Counted from the first letter of the stretch, positions 42,253-51,942 are shown. The stretch: DNA of 64,000 nt from Candidatus Moraniibacteriota bacterium (GCA_003543115.1 DPJH01000036.1:1-64000); one strand, 5' to 3'. Made by a program: numbers and translations. Notes: a model not told the origin generated them from the sequence alone.

Positions 42253-44145
42253 TTAGGTCCAGAGAGCGTCAACCACTCCCCTGGCTTTTGCTGCGGCAGT
42301 ATTAATTTCTGGCGTTGTCGGCTTATCGTTTGTTTCTGCAACTTTATGCGCTTGCTTGGCCTTATCATTAAGCACTTTCCAATTGAGAGCGATTTGTTGC
42401 TTGATATAATTTTCTTTTTGTTCAGAATTTTTTCCTTGCATATTTGTAGCGTGCATTCTATTTCTTGGATCGAGAACCTCGCTTCTTACTTTCAATTCAA
42501 ATTCATCCTTTTTGCTAGTATCAGTTTTAAGATGATGTAGCATGGATGCCACTTTAACAGCTTCTCCATATCGTTTAGACGGATCTTTGTGGTGTAAGTC
42601 AGCTTTTAATATCTGATGAACAAGACTGTCTTTTCCAATCGCATCAATGTGATCATTTTCATCAGCTTTTTCCTTATATTTCTTTCTGAATTCTTCCACC
42701 CTCTTGTTTTTACTGGCATCTTTCCATCCTTTTTTGCCTCCAGTGACTCCTCCTGCAATTTGAGACTCTCGTTCTTCTTTGCCGCTCTTAAATAAGAATC
42801 TTGAATATTTATTATCCATTCCAAAAATTTTCCCGCTCTTTCTTGTGTTTTCCCATCCTTTCTTTATTCCACCTGGAATGCCAGTTGTGTTCCATGCGCC
42901 TTTTCCAAAGCTTTTCGCCATACCAATGCCTTTTCCGCGCACTTTTCCAAGAATTGATCCTGCTCCGTCAATTCCCTTCACTGCCATGCCCATTCCTATC
43001 CAAAGTATAACAATAGGAGGAATAAATCTTGTCATACCTATAACAATATTGTTGGGCGCTGCTTCCATGCCTCCTATAAACCCAACATCATTAGTTACGG
43101 CTGCCAATGTATTCATTAATTGTGTTGATATATAAAGAACCAGAGCGATAATTGGTCCAGCCATGGCATATTTGAAAAGATTGTTCCACCATTCTCCGCC
43201 CTTTCCAATAATAGATCCTGCAAACCCGATAGGAGAAAAAATTATTATAATTCCTAGGGCAATAGTTCGTATGAGCAGTATGAAGGCGAGAGCTAAAATA
43301 GTAAGAGCCAAGACAAAAATAAATATAATAGAAGCAAGCATTTGAGGAATATTAGCTTTTTTGTCTGTTATGATAATTTGCAGGTTATCGAAGGCAGATA
43401 TGCTTGTTATTATTTCTCCCCCAGATTTATTGCTACCCATTAAGTTGTCAAGCAGGGTATACATAAGGGAATTGCTAATATCAATAATAAAACGAGTAAT
43501 AGGAAAACTGAAGTTCACTAAAAGTGCCATAATAACCAACCAAAGCAGTATATTTTTATAGTTATATTTGCTATATTGAAAAACAGTGGAAAAAGCGGAA
43601 AAAAGAAGAACTAAAATAAAGCCTATATTGCAAAGATCTCTGACTTTGCTCCATATTTCATATATAGCTGGATCAGAAAGCATAGCTGAGGCAGTGTTTG
43701 CATCAATTACTTTTGAAAATAACAAAACAGCTAGATTGAGTATCCATCCAGTAAAATAAAGGACGCCCTGAAGTAACCACATAATGGCGCCTTCAGCTGC
43801 ATCTCCAACAGCTCCTGTAAATTCCTTGTCATTCTTAACTTCTTGTATTAGTCCAGCTGATTTTGTGAAAAATGGATATCCCGATGTACCTTTTTTTATA
43901 AAATCTGTTCCATATTTATAACGTCCACCATTTGATCCGCATTTTTTTTCGCATGCCTCTTTTGTCGGAGCTGTTGTTGAATCGCCTGTTGCATAGCTTA
44001 CAATATCACCAATATTTGCCTGAAAACAAGTACATGTATTTGATGCGGCTAAAATAGGCGTTGTATCAAAAAACAAAAAACCGGCAGATATGATAAATAT
44101 CGCTAAGAGTGTTGTGAATATTTTTTCCCTTTTTTGGTCTTTCAA
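42253..44145 (-). CDS. VirB6/TrbL-like polytopic membrane protein
   Basis: 630 residues. A signal peptide is followed by a Cys-rich extracytoplasmic part (NTCTCFQANIG...CEKKCGSNGG), then about seven or eight hydrophobic helices including LFSKVIDANTASAMLSD, RDLCNIGFILVLLFSAFSTVFQ and IRTIALGIIIIFSPIGFAGSI. A long hydrophilic C-terminus (from about 420) ends in the cytosol. The layout and the FSPIGF segment are those of VirB6/TrbL channel proteins in CPR and Gram-positive clusters. It would form the inner-membrane channel. Confidence 0.8.
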   Translation of the reverse strand: MKDQKREKIFTTLLAIFIISAGFLFFDTTPILAASNTCTCFQANIGDIVSYATGDSTTAPTKEACEKKCGSNGGRYKYGTDFIKKGTSGYPFFTKSAGLIQEVKNDKEFTGAVGDAAEGAIMWLLQGVLYFTGWILNLAVLLFSKVIDANTASAMLSDPAIYEIWSKVRDLCNIGFILVLLFSAFSTVFQYSKYNYKNILLWLVIMALLVNFSFPITRFIIDISNSLMYTLLDNLMGSNKSGGEIITSISAFDNLQIIITDKKANIPQMLASIIFIFVLALTILALAFILLIRTIALGIIIIFSPIGFAGSIIGKGGEWWNNLFKYAMAGPIIALVLYISTQLMNTLAAVTNDVGFIGGMEAAPNNIVIGMTRFIPPIVILWIGMGMAVKGIDGAGSILGKVRGKGIGMAKSFGKGAWNTTGIPGGIKKGWENTRKSGKIFGMDNKYSRFLFKSGKEERESQIAGGVTGGKKGWKDASKNKRVEEFRKKYKEKADENDHIDAIGKDSLVHQILKADLHHKDPSKRYGEAVKVASMLHHLKTDTSKKDEFELKVRSEVLDPRNRMHATNMQGKNSEQKENYIKQQIALNWKVLNDKAKQAHKVAETNDKPTTPEINTAAAKARGVVDALWT

Positions 44146-44192
44146 CTTTTTCGTATATGAAATGATTTCTATTATTTTATCCAGTCAATTTC

Positions 44193-45146
44193 CTATGTCG
44201 GATTGTCCGGATTGACCCATGGTTTGGCCTCTCCTTCCGGTGCTTCATTTTCTTCGCTATTTTGAGCGTCTTGGTCTTCTTCTCCCGTGTTTTCCTGAGA
44301 TTTTCCGATTCCGTCTTGAATGGTTTGGGATACGAATTGGGTGACCATTCCGGCTATCACATCTTGCATGCTGGTGGCGCTGGAAATGGAATCAAAGCTC
44401 ATGGCATTGGCATTGCTTAACTGGGAAGCGATATAGGCTCCGGGAGTGACAACCTTTCCATTTTTTTCGGTCCCCTTATATCCCATGCCGGCGATAGCTT
44501 TGACCTCGGCGATTTGTCTTGTTTCTTCCAGTTTCTTTTGATACATGCTCTGGACATATAGTTGGTAGGACCAGGGATTGTTGATTCCGGAAAGATAGGA
44601 ATTAAAATTGTTGAGATTCCCATCGCTAAAGAGATTTTCACTTGGATTGCCCACATAAGTCGTTTTCAATTTCTTGGTTTCTGATTGAATCATTGATTTA
44701 GCCATACTGGAGAGTTGTTTTTTGAAGTCAGCTCCTCCGCTGCCTTGAGGAAAATAATCGCCAATGCCTTCAGCTGAAACATAGCTGCTCAGATCTTGTC
44801 CGCCAACACTTTCACTTATATAGTCATTTATATAGACTTGGGCGCTTTTTTCCGATTGGGTGAAAAGATAGTCCTTATAATTGCTGATTATTTTGCTGTC
44901 TTTCGAGCTGCTTCCCCCGACAACATTGCTTACTTGTTCGCTGATCATCTTGATTGCCATCTGTTTCATGGCGCCGGTAAGAATATTTTTGACCATGTCT
45001 TGCACATAAGCCATGATTCTGTTTACCAAAGTAGCCGGTATGGCCATCCAGGCATCGGCTTTTTGGGCTTGGACAGGAGCAAAAGCCAAGCCGATAGAAA
45101 AAATAAAAACAAAAATAATTTTACGAAAATTTGATTTAGACTTCAT
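44193..45146 (-). CDS. Secreted helical protein of the T4SS operon
   Basis: 317 residues. The signal peptide ends near VQAQKADA; a helical body follows (NRIMAYVQDMVKNILTGAMKQMAIKMISEQVSNVVGG), then ETRQIAEVKAIAGMGYKG and an acidic tail. Position before virB6 and the helical secreted nature recall VirB5/TrbJ pilus-tip proteins. The sequence link is weak, so this is a suggestion only. Confidence 0.55.
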   Translation of the reverse strand: MKSKSNFRKIIFVFIFSIGLAFAPVQAQKADAWMAIPATLVNRIMAYVQDMVKNILTGAMKQMAIKMISEQVSNVVGGSSSKDSKIISNYKDYLFTQSEKSAQVYINDYISESVGGQDLSSYVSAEGIGDYFPQGSGGADFKKQLSSMAKSMIQSETKKLKTTYVGNPSENLFSDGNLNNFNSYLSGINNPWSYQLYVQSMYQKKLEETRQIAEVKAIAGMGYKGTEKNGKVVTPGAYIASQLSNANAMSFDSISSATSMQDVIAGMVTQFVSQTIQDGIGKSQENTGEEDQDAQNSEENEAPEGEAKPWVNPDNPT

Positions 45147-45152
45147 ATTGGT

Positions 45153-46184
45153 TTATTTTATTTCCTCGAGAAAATTATCAGAAACGGAAACCCCATAATC
45201 GTTCAGTTGCTTTTGCATATTGGAATCAAGTTTCAAGTCATACTGCTCTATCTTTTTTGTAATAGAGTCGGAAAAATCAGAAACAAGCATGGTGGCGCTT
45301 TGGATGTTTGAATAATTCACTAGATTGGTCAGAGGATCATCTTGGACCGAATTCACCGAGTTTTTGAGCTGATCGACATAACTGATCAGCTGGAGTCCCT
45401 TGATGTGGTCCTCAGTCATTTCTTCAGGCACTTCTATATCTTTTATTTGAGAGGATATTTTCTTTAGGGACAAGTCCAGATCTTCGATGGAGCTGGAGTT
45501 TTGAGAGCTAAGAGCGCTTCCTATTTTCTCCATAACAGAAGAGTTGAGCTTATTGATGTCATCGTTTGAGTTGATCGGTTCCGGGGAATTGGAAAGTAAG
45601 ACATAGGAAATTCCGGTGATATAGTCGCTCATATCCTGCTTTTTCTTTTCCAGCTGTTTTTCTTTGGATAATCCATCATAATCCTGCTTTTTTATTTTTA
45701 TTTGCTTGGGGTCTGCAGGAGGCGGGAGTTCTCGGGCGGATTTTTCCTGTTCTATGGATTCATTGACAATAGTTTTTATCTGTTCGATGGTTTCCTGCTG
45801 ATTTTCGGAATCTGCATTTTTCAAAGTGGTGGAAATTTTTTTAGAAACCTCTTTGGTGAGATTTCTTTTGTCGGAGTCGTTATTTTTTTTATCAGAAAAA
45901 GTGTTTGCATCCGGAATCAGCTTGTCTCCGGGCGATGGTTTTTTGGGATCATAGCCGCTTTTTACTTCTGCTCCGTCAGAATATCCATCTCCGTCAGTAT
46001 CCGTTTTGTTGGGATTGGTGCCATAAGTTTTTTCTTCATCATCCGAAAGGCCGTCTTGATCGCTATCAAGGAAGATGTTTTTAGTGGTGATTGATTTTTC
46101 TTCAGCATAAGCATAGAAAGAAAAACTGCTGACGATAAGTATCAATAAAACAGCTAAGGATATTTGAAAGTTTTTTATTTTCAT
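45153..46184 (-). CDS. Secreted protein with calcium-binding TSP3-like repeats, first gene of the T4SS operon
   Basis: 343 residues. After the signal peptide come thrombospondin type 3-like loops: DSDQDGLSDDEEKTYGTNP and TDTDGDGYSDGAEVKSGYDP, each with the DxDxDGxxD calcium pattern. The remainder is charged and probably helical (SEKQ-rich) with a hydrophobic end. The repeats likely stiffen an extended surface protein in calcium. It ends six bases before the next operon gene. Confidence 0.7.
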   Translation of the reverse strand: MKIKNFQISLAVLLILIVSSFSFYAYAEEKSITTKNIFLDSDQDGLSDDEEKTYGTNPNKTDTDGDGYSDGAEVKSGYDPKKPSPGDKLIPDANTFSDKKNNDSDKRNLTKEVSKKISTTLKNADSENQQETIEQIKTIVNESIEQEKSARELPPPADPKQIKIKKQDYDGLSKEKQLEKKKQDMSDYITGISYVLLSNSPEPINSNDDINKLNSSVMEKIGSALSSQNSSSIEDLDLSLKKISSQIKDIEVPEEMTEDHIKGLQLISYVDQLKNSVNSVQDDPLTNLVNYSNIQSATMLVSDFSDSITKKIEQYDLKLDSNMQKQLNDYGVSVSDNFLEEIK

Positions 46185-46285
46185 CGGATTAGTTTTTGAA
46201 GCTAGAAAAATGGGCTTTTTGTAAAATAAATTTCTATAAAAAAAATTTCCAAATCAAGAAGAAGCAGAATATTTCCTATGGAGAA

Positions 46286-46294
46286 ATTATATCA
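46286..46294 (-). promoter_or_regulatory. Extended -10 promoter of the T4SS-like operon
   Basis: Minus strand TGATATAAT, with only a weak -35 (TTCTTG at 17 bases). It is the only good promoter seen upstream of the fourteen-gene operon; the start would be near 46279. Confidence 0.5.
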
Positions 46295-46326
46295 CAAAAA
46301 GAAAAAAACAAGAAGTTTTCGAGTGG

Positions 46327-48033
46327 ATGTTCGGCTTGTTAATTTCCAGCCGGGCTGGTATTATGGGTGGTATGACGGGAATAAAAAATAAATTCAAAAA
46401 ACTGGGAAAAAATTTAGCCAATATCTTTCCTCAAGAATTGAGTCCTCTTTTTTTGATGCTTAATTTTTTAGGAATTATCGGCCTTCGGACTTTCGAAGAT
46501 AAGTTCTTGGCCTCTTCTAGTTCTCCCTGGGAAGATGTTATGATCGAACTGATGCATAATTTTTTATTCTTTTCACTGACTTCTCTTCTGGTCTGGTTGA
46601 TTTTAAGCTTTTTTCTAAAGAAGAAGCCTCGAGAACTGATTTCTTTAGTGGCTTGGTCCAATCTTTTGGTTCTTCTTCCCCCGCTTTTTGATATGGTAAA
46701 AACCAAAGGGAATGTTTTTTGGAGTTTTTATTTGTTGAGTGATATAAAAACTCTATTTTGGCAATTTTTGACTATTTTTGGCAATCTTCCGACCGGTATT
46801 GTTTATTTCGGAACAAAAATAACCTTTTTAGTAGCAATTTTCTTGATAATGCTGGTTATTTATACAAAAACCAGAAAAATAATCAAAGCTTTATCGGCCG
46901 GGTTGGTCGTCTATATTGCTTTATTTCTTATGGGCAGTTTTCCCTCCTGGTTTGTTTTTTTAGCGCATATGTTTCAAGGGAAGAGTCCATGGGAAGTTAA
47001 TGCAATAACCATAGTTCAATTCTTTGGATCGCCAGTAGAGATTTTGGGTTTTGGAACTGCCACTTTGAAATACGCCTTTGCTTATCAGATAGGCATGATT
47101 TTTTATATGCTGCTGATTTTTCTAGCAGCCGCTATTTTTTATTTGAATAATAAAGAAAAATTCTGGGCTATAATCAAAAATGCTCGCTTTCCTCAACTAA
47201 TTTATCATCTCGGCCTCTTGATAGTGGGAATGGGGCTGGGATTTTGGATGTATCCCCAGAATTGGCATTCCAATTTGTTTTCTATTTTAGCCATATCAAT
47301 AGTGGCTATAAATATTGTTCTCGCTTGGCTGGCATCGGTCGTTTTCAATGATATTTATGATTATAAAATAGATATCATTTCTAATTCCTACCGGCCCTTG
47401 CAGAAAAAAATTTTTACGATGGAAGAATATTGGCAATTAGGGATAATTCTATTCATTCTTTCTTTGATAGGGAGCATGACGGTAAGCGTGTTTGGTTTCA
47501 TACTATTGCTGGCTTATCAGATAGTGGCCTGGTTTTATTCCGCTCCTCCTTATAGATTGAAAAGATTTCCTTTAATAGCGACATTTTTTAGTGCTATTGC
47601 CTCTCTTTTGATCCTTTTTTTAGGGTTTATTATGTTTTCAGGCGAAGAAAAATTAGCAATTTTCCCTTGGCGCATCGGTTTTATGTTTTTGTTCGGTTTG
47701 ACATTGTCTTTGCCAATGAAGGATTTTAGGGATATTGAAGGAGATAGAAAAGACGGAGTGCTTACTTGGCCGATTATTCTAGGCTATGATTTGGGGGCCA
47801 AAGCAGTCGGATCGGGAATTTTTATTTCATTCGTGATGAGTGTTTTTTTTCTTAATGAGCTGAAGCTTTTTTGGTGGGCGGTTCTTTTTGGTGGAATTTC
47901 TTTTTGGATAGTAAATAATCCTGCTTGGAAAGGCAGGATGAAAAAAGGAGAATTGGTGGGGTGGATTTTGTCAGCAGCTATGATCTATGCTTTGGTGATG
48001 GCTAAGATATTATTTGCTGATATGATCAAATAG
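46327..48033 (+). CDS. UbiA-family prenyltransferase with N-terminal membrane domain
   Basis: 568 residues. The C-terminal half (from about 290) is a UbiA-type prenyltransferase: FNDIYDYKIDIISNSYRPL is the first Asp-rich motif (NDxxDxxxD), and LPMKDFRDIEGDRKDG is the second. YSAPPYRLKRF is also typical. The N-terminal 280 residues contain five or six further helices resembling a Yip1-like domain. Such enzymes attach a prenyl chain to an aromatic or sugar-phosphate acceptor in the membrane; the acceptor here is unknown. The start could be 46363 or 46372 instead. The 3' end overlaps rsmA by 24 bases, tail to tail. Confidence 0.8.
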   Translation: MFGLLISSRAGIMGGMTGIKNKFKKLGKNLANIFPQELSPLFLMLNFLGIIGLRTFEDKFLASSSSPWEDVMIELMHNFLFFSLTSLLVWLILSFFLKKKPRELISLVAWSNLLVLLPPLFDMVKTKGNVFWSFYLLSDIKTLFWQFLTIFGNLPTGIVYFGTKITFLVAIFLIMLVIYTKTRKIIKALSAGLVVYIALFLMGSFPSWFVFLAHMFQGKSPWEVNAITIVQFFGSPVEILGFGTATLKYAFAYQIGMIFYMLLIFLAAAIFYLNNKEKFWAIIKNARFPQLIYHLGLLIVGMGLGFWMYPQNWHSNLFSILAISIVAINIVLAWLASVVFNDIYDYKIDIISNSYRPLQKKIFTMEEYWQLGIILFILSLIGSMTVSVFGFILLLAYQIVAWFYSAPPYRLKRFPLIATFFSAIASLLILFLGFIMFSGEEKLAIFPWRIGFMFLFGLTLSLPMKDFRDIEGDRKDGVLTWPIILGYDLGAKAVGSGIFISFVMSVFFLNELKLFWWAVLFGGISFWIVNNPAWKGRMKKGELVGWILSAAMIYALVMAKILFADMIK

Positions 48034-48819
48034 CCTTTTCCAATTATTAACAGTTAATTCCTGGGCCCGAACATTTTTATCTAAAGACACTAAAGACAAT
48101 ATTTCTTCTATTGTCTCTTTTTTTATTTTCAGGCTGGTGGAAAGATTATTAAGAAGCGTCTTTCTTTTGGAGCAAAATCCAGCCTTGACTATTCTAAAGA
48201 ATTTTTTATCTTCTTCTTTGTTGAATTTTTTTTGAGGAACTATTTTTATAACCGAACTGTCTACTTTTGGAACAGGGGAAAATGCATTCTTATCTACATC
48301 AAAAAGAATTTCTGCGCTGGCATAATATCCTACAGAAACCGCCAAAATGCTCATCTGTCCTTTTGCCGCCACAATTCTTTGAGCTACTTCCTTTTGGATC
48401 ATGAGAATCATTTCTTTAGGCTGGATCAGTTGCTCAAGAAAGAGTCTTATGATAGGAGAAGTTATATAATAAGGGATATTGGCGACTACTTTATATTGTA
48501 TGCCTGATTTGCAACTTGAATCCTGCATGCGCGTTGCATATTTTTCTATTAATGCCGGCAAATTTGTTCTTAAAATATCTTCATGGATGATTTCTACATT
48601 TTTGTTTGGTGAGAACTTATGCTTTAAATAAGGAATTAATGCGTCATCTAGCTCAACGGCAATAATTTTTTTTCCAAGCTCGGCTAGCTTTTCGGTTAAA
48701 ACTCCTTTTCCCGGACCGATTTCCAATACAAAATTAATATCAGTGATGTCTGATGATTGGATGATTTTTTCCAAAATAGCAGGATCTTTCAAAAAGTTTT
48801 GTCCTAGTTTTGTAGGCAT
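48010..48819 (-). CDS. rsmA: 16S rRNA dimethyladenosine transferase RsmA/KsgA
   Basis: 269 residues from the ATG at 48819, which opens MPTKLGQNFLKDP as in other RsmA proteins; a GTG at 48834 would add five residues. SAM binding is shown by VLEIGPGKGVLTEKL, and catalysis by NIPYYITSPI (the NxPY motif). It dimethylates two adenines near the 3' end of 16S rRNA. Late in the chain, FSPVPKVDSSVIKI is also conserved. Confidence 0.95.
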   Translation of the reverse strand: MPTKLGQNFLKDPAILEKIIQSSDITDINFVLEIGPGKGVLTEKLAELGKKIIAVELDDALIPYLKHKFSPNKNVEIIHEDILRTNLPALIEKYATRMQDSSCKSGIQYKVVANIPYYITSPIIRLFLEQLIQPKEMILMIQKEVAQRIVAAKGQMSILAVSVGYYASAEILFDVDKNAFSPVPKVDSSVIKIVPQKKFNKEEDKKFFRIVKAGFCSKRKTLLNNLSTSLKIKKETIEEILSLVSLDKNVRAQELTVNNWKRLFDHISK

Positions 48820-48848
48820 AATTTTATAAATCACAAAACCAAAATCTC

Positions 48849-48957
48849 AAATACCAAATAAATTCTAATGTCAAAGTTCAAATTTCCAAAGTGGTTTTGA
48901 ATTTATGGCTTAGGACTTGTAATTTATTTGGAATTTATAACTTTAGATTTGGTATTT
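48849..48957. repeat. Palindromic AT-rich intergenic repeat
   Basis: AAATACCAAAT (48849-48859) pairs with ATTTGGTATTT (48947-48957), and CCAAATAAATT (48853-48863) also pairs with AATTTATTTGG (48921-48931). It fills the spacer between rsmA and the next gene. Confidence 0.45.
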
Positions 48958-48975
48958 TAAGGTTGATTATGTGTG

Positions 48976-49956
48976 CTAATTTAATACTTGTTCTACTTTC
49001 ACTCCGATTACTCCCGCTCCGAGCGATGCAATTTTAGTGAAAGCTACTTTGTCTAAATCAATGATTCTTCCTTTTCCTTGAGGGCCATAATCATTTATCT
49101 CTACTATAACAGATTTTCCATTGGCTGTATTCGTGACCTTGGCAAATCCGCCTCTGGGGATAGTCGTACTGGCTGCAAAGAGGCCTCCTTTGAAAGAATA
49201 CCATGTTCCTTGTCCTTTTTTAGCCCCTCCAAGTTTCATATAGGTTCCTTTGACCAAAATAGCATTTATAGGTTCTTTGGTGATATTTTTTTCTAAAATA
49301 ACGCGCGATATTTCTTTATTGTCCTTATAGGTGATTTTATATTTTATTTCACGAATTCCCTTTTTGCCTGCTTGCTCGGTTTTTTCCTCTCGCCAACCAA
49401 GCTTTCTATCTTCTTTAGTGATGGTTTTGTAATTTATGTCTTCTTCAACAATCTTTTCTTCTACATTGATGCGGGTGACGACTATTTTATCTTCGAAGGC
49501 AAAGCGAGAATAAAGCGGTTTCGAAACGATATCTAACCGGCCTAAAACAACCCCGTTTTCTTCTAGTATGCCGGAAACAGTTTTTGTAGAAGATTGATTT
49601 TTTATGGTTTTTCCATCAACTTTGATTTCAAAAGGGATTGAATGGTTTATCCTTATATGCATGCCCGAATAAAGAGCTGTATTTTTTTCAGGGAATATTT
49701 CATCATGGTTTTCGACTTTGATTTTTTGTTCTTGCAGGAAAGATTCCACATTTTGTGCTCGGGTGGAAACATAAAAAACAGCTTCATTATCCAAAAGAAC
49801 TATTTTTTTAGAAGCAGAAGAGAAATCCAATGTTCTTTTCGAAAGAAAAAGCGGCTTTTTGAAGAATAAATATTGTCCAATAAAAAAAAGAGCCAGCAAT
49901 GACAAGCTTAAACTGAATAATTTTAGAAGGGATTTTTTTCTGGACATAAACGCCAT
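48976..49956 (-). CDS. Secreted DUF348-G5-RlpA-like cell-wall protein
   Basis: 326 residues. A membrane anchor/signal (about 11-32) is followed by two DUF348-like ubiquitin-fold units (VFYVSTRAQNVESFLQEQKIKV; FEIKVDGKTIKNQSSTKTVSGILEENGV). A G5-like domain comes next (KIVEEDINYKTITKEDRKL...GIREIKYKITYKDNKE), then a C-terminal double-psi beta-barrel (GQGTWYSF...AASTTIPRGGFAKVTNTANG...VEINDYGP..GRIIDLDKVAF). The last part is the RlpA/3D-like domain. It resembles resuscitation factor/YabE-type wall proteins and probably binds or cuts peptidoglycan. Confidence 0.82.
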   Translation of the reverse strand: MAFMSRKKSLLKLFSLSLSLLALFFIGQYLFFKKPLFLSKRTLDFSSASKKIVLLDNEAVFYVSTRAQNVESFLQEQKIKVENHDEIFPEKNTALYSGMHIRINHSIPFEIKVDGKTIKNQSSTKTVSGILEENGVVLGRLDIVSKPLYSRFAFEDKIVVTRINVEEKIVEEDINYKTITKEDRKLGWREEKTEQAGKKGIREIKYKITYKDNKEISRVILEKNITKEPINAILVKGTYMKLGGAKKGQGTWYSFKGGLFAASTTIPRGGFAKVTNTANGKSVIVEINDYGPQGKGRIIDLDKVAFTKIASLGAGVIGVKVEQVLN

Positions 49957-49994
49957 TATTCTATCATGGATTGATTAAATCAGCAATTAACACT

Positions 49995-51521
49995 CTATTC
50001 AGTTTTAAAGCGGTATTGAATGGCTTCGGCAATATGGGACGGTTCAATATGGTCAAACTCTCCTAAATCAGCAACAGTTCTGGCCACCTTTATGATGCGA
50101 TAGTATGCGCGAGCGCTAAGATGCAGGTTTGTTACGGCAGTTTTCATTAATTCTATGCAATTTTTATTAAGTTGGCAAAATTCCTTTATTTCTTTGCCGC
50201 CCATTTCGCTGTTGGTAATTATAGGTGAATTTTTGAAGCGATTTTTCTGAATAATTCTGGCTTTTTCTACTCTTTGGCGAATAGAAAGCGAGCTTTCAGA
50301 GGTGAAATTTTCTGCTAATTTTTCAAATTTTATTCTTGGCACTTCTACATGAAGATCTATGCGATCAAGGATTGGCCCCGAAATTTTTCGCTGATACTTA
50401 ATAATTTGAGCAGGAGAGCAAGAGCAAGCCTTTTCTGGATCAGTGGCATTGCCGCAAGGACAAGGATTCATGGCTGCTACCAGAGTGAACCTGGCTGGAA
50501 ATTCAAGGGTTCCTTGAGCTCGAGAAACGGTTATGATTCCGTCTTCCAGTGGCTGGCGAAGGTTTTCTAGGACGTTTCTTGAAAATTCAGGAAATTCATC
50601 CAGGAAAAGCACGCCTCTATGGCTGAGACTGATTTCTCCTGGTTTAGGATATGTTCCTCCTCCTACGAGTGAAACTGCACTGGCGCTATGATGCGGAGAG
50701 CGAAACTGTCTTTTTGTTATAAGCGGAGTGTTGGTTGGAAGTTGGCCGGACACGGAAAAGATTTTGGTGATTTCTAGAGCCTCAGGGACGGTAAGTTTGG
50801 GCAATATTGAAGGCATGGTTTTAGCTAAAAGAGTTTTTCCAGAACCTGGAGGACCATTAAGAATGACATTATGCCCTCCGGCAGCAGCAATTTCCAATGC
50901 TCTTTTGGCATGCTCTTGTCCTTTTATAAGAGACATTTCGCATAAGTGATTTTCAGCAGTAAAAAGACTGTCTAAATCTAATTGAGCGATAGGCATCATT
51001 GTCTTTTGTCCAGTGAGATGGGAAATCAGCTCTAACAGGTTGTTAACCGAATAAATGTTTAAGCCTTCTATTACTGATGCTTCCGGAGCATTTTCACTAG
51101 GGACAAATATTTCTTTCAATCCCATTTTTTTAGCCATAATGGCCATAGGCAACACTCCTTTGACCGGCCTTACAATCCCATCAAGGGAAAGTTCTCCTAA
51201 AAACAGTTTTTGAGCATGATCAAATTTTATTTGTTTGGTAGCTAAAAGGAATCCTAGAGCGATAGGCAAATCATAAGCAGGACCTTCTTTTTTAAGATCG
51301 GCTGGCGCCAGATTAACAGTAATGCGACCGCATTGATGTGGGGGCTTGAATCGGCTATTTCTGATGGCAGCAGCTACTCTGTCTCGAGCTTCTTTTACAG
51401 CAGCATCAGGCAGCCCTACGATATTAAATTGGTGAAGACCGGCTGAAACTGCATCAACTTCAATTTCGATTAGTTCGCTTTTAAGGCCGATATTGGCTGT
51501 AGAAAGAATTTTTGATGACAA
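49995..51521 (-). CDS. comM: YifB/ComM-family Mg-chelatase-like AAA+ protein
   Basis: 508 residues, full length. The N-terminal Lon-like domain starts SSKILSTANIGLKSELIEIEVDAV and has FNIVGLPDAAVKEARDRV. The AAA+ part has Walker A NGPPGSGKTLLAK, FRSPHHSASAVSLVGGG, Walker B GVLFLDEFPEF, and a Cys-rich insertion NPCPCG...CSCSPAQ. ComM is a hexameric helicase that promotes branch migration during natural transformation. In CPR it fits with uptake of foreign DNA. Confidence 0.93.
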   Translation of the reverse strand: MSSKILSTANIGLKSELIEIEVDAVSAGLHQFNIVGLPDAAVKEARDRVAAAIRNSRFKPPHQCGRITVNLAPADLKKEGPAYDLPIALGFLLATKQIKFDHAQKLFLGELSLDGIVRPVKGVLPMAIMAKKMGLKEIFVPSENAPEASVIEGLNIYSVNNLLELISHLTGQKTMMPIAQLDLDSLFTAENHLCEMSLIKGQEHAKRALEIAAAGGHNVILNGPPGSGKTLLAKTMPSILPKLTVPEALEITKIFSVSGQLPTNTPLITKRQFRSPHHSASAVSLVGGGTYPKPGEISLSHRGVLFLDEFPEFSRNVLENLRQPLEDGIITVSRAQGTLEFPARFTLVAAMNPCPCGNATDPEKACSCSPAQIIKYQRKISGPILDRIDLHVEVPRIKFEKLAENFTSESSLSIRQRVEKARIIQKNRFKNSPIITNSEMGGKEIKEFCQLNKNCIELMKTAVTNLHLSARAYYRIIKVARTVADLGEFDHIEPSHIAEAIQYRFKTE

Positions 51522-51564
51522 CTTATTATATTTTTTTATCCGGCACGAGAGATAAAAACTTAAA

Positions 51565-51942
51565 TTAATTTTTATTTTTAAAAATAGACGATATGGTAAT
51601 TATAGCACCAAAAAAAATAAATACATCAGCTAAATTAAAAATTGGCCAAAACTTCAAATTTATAAAATCGATTACGCATCCAAATGTCAATCGATCAATT
51701 ATATTGGAAAAAGCTCCGCTAAGAATAAGTGTTATTCCGATAGATCTCAGTTTTTGATTTTCAGTTTTTGAAAAAGTATACGATGTCAAAAATGCAATGA
51801 ATATTATCCATAACAGCCAAAATAGGGCGGTTGGCATTTTCACGCCAAAGGATATGCCGGAATTGCAAATATAAAATCCGCCCGAAAAGCGGATTAAATA
51901 CTTAGACAATTGGTCAAGTAAAATTGTAAATACAAAAAGCAT
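51565..51942 (-). CDS. lspA: Lipoprotein signal peptidase
   Basis: 125 residues, shorter than the usual 150-170 because the N-terminus is trimmed. DQLSKYLI, NSGISFG, GAFSNIIDRLTFGCVIDFI and FNLADVFIFFGA are the family motifs, with both catalytic Asp present. It removes signal peptides from prolipoproteins in the membrane. It starts directly after the stop of the DksA/TraR-like gene. Confidence 0.9.
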   Translation of the reverse strand: MLFVFTILLDQLSKYLIRFSGGFYICNSGISFGVKMPTALFWLLWIIFIAFLTSYTFSKTENQKLRSIGITLILSGAFSNIIDRLTFGCVIDFINLKFWPIFNLADVFIFFGAIITISSIFKNKN

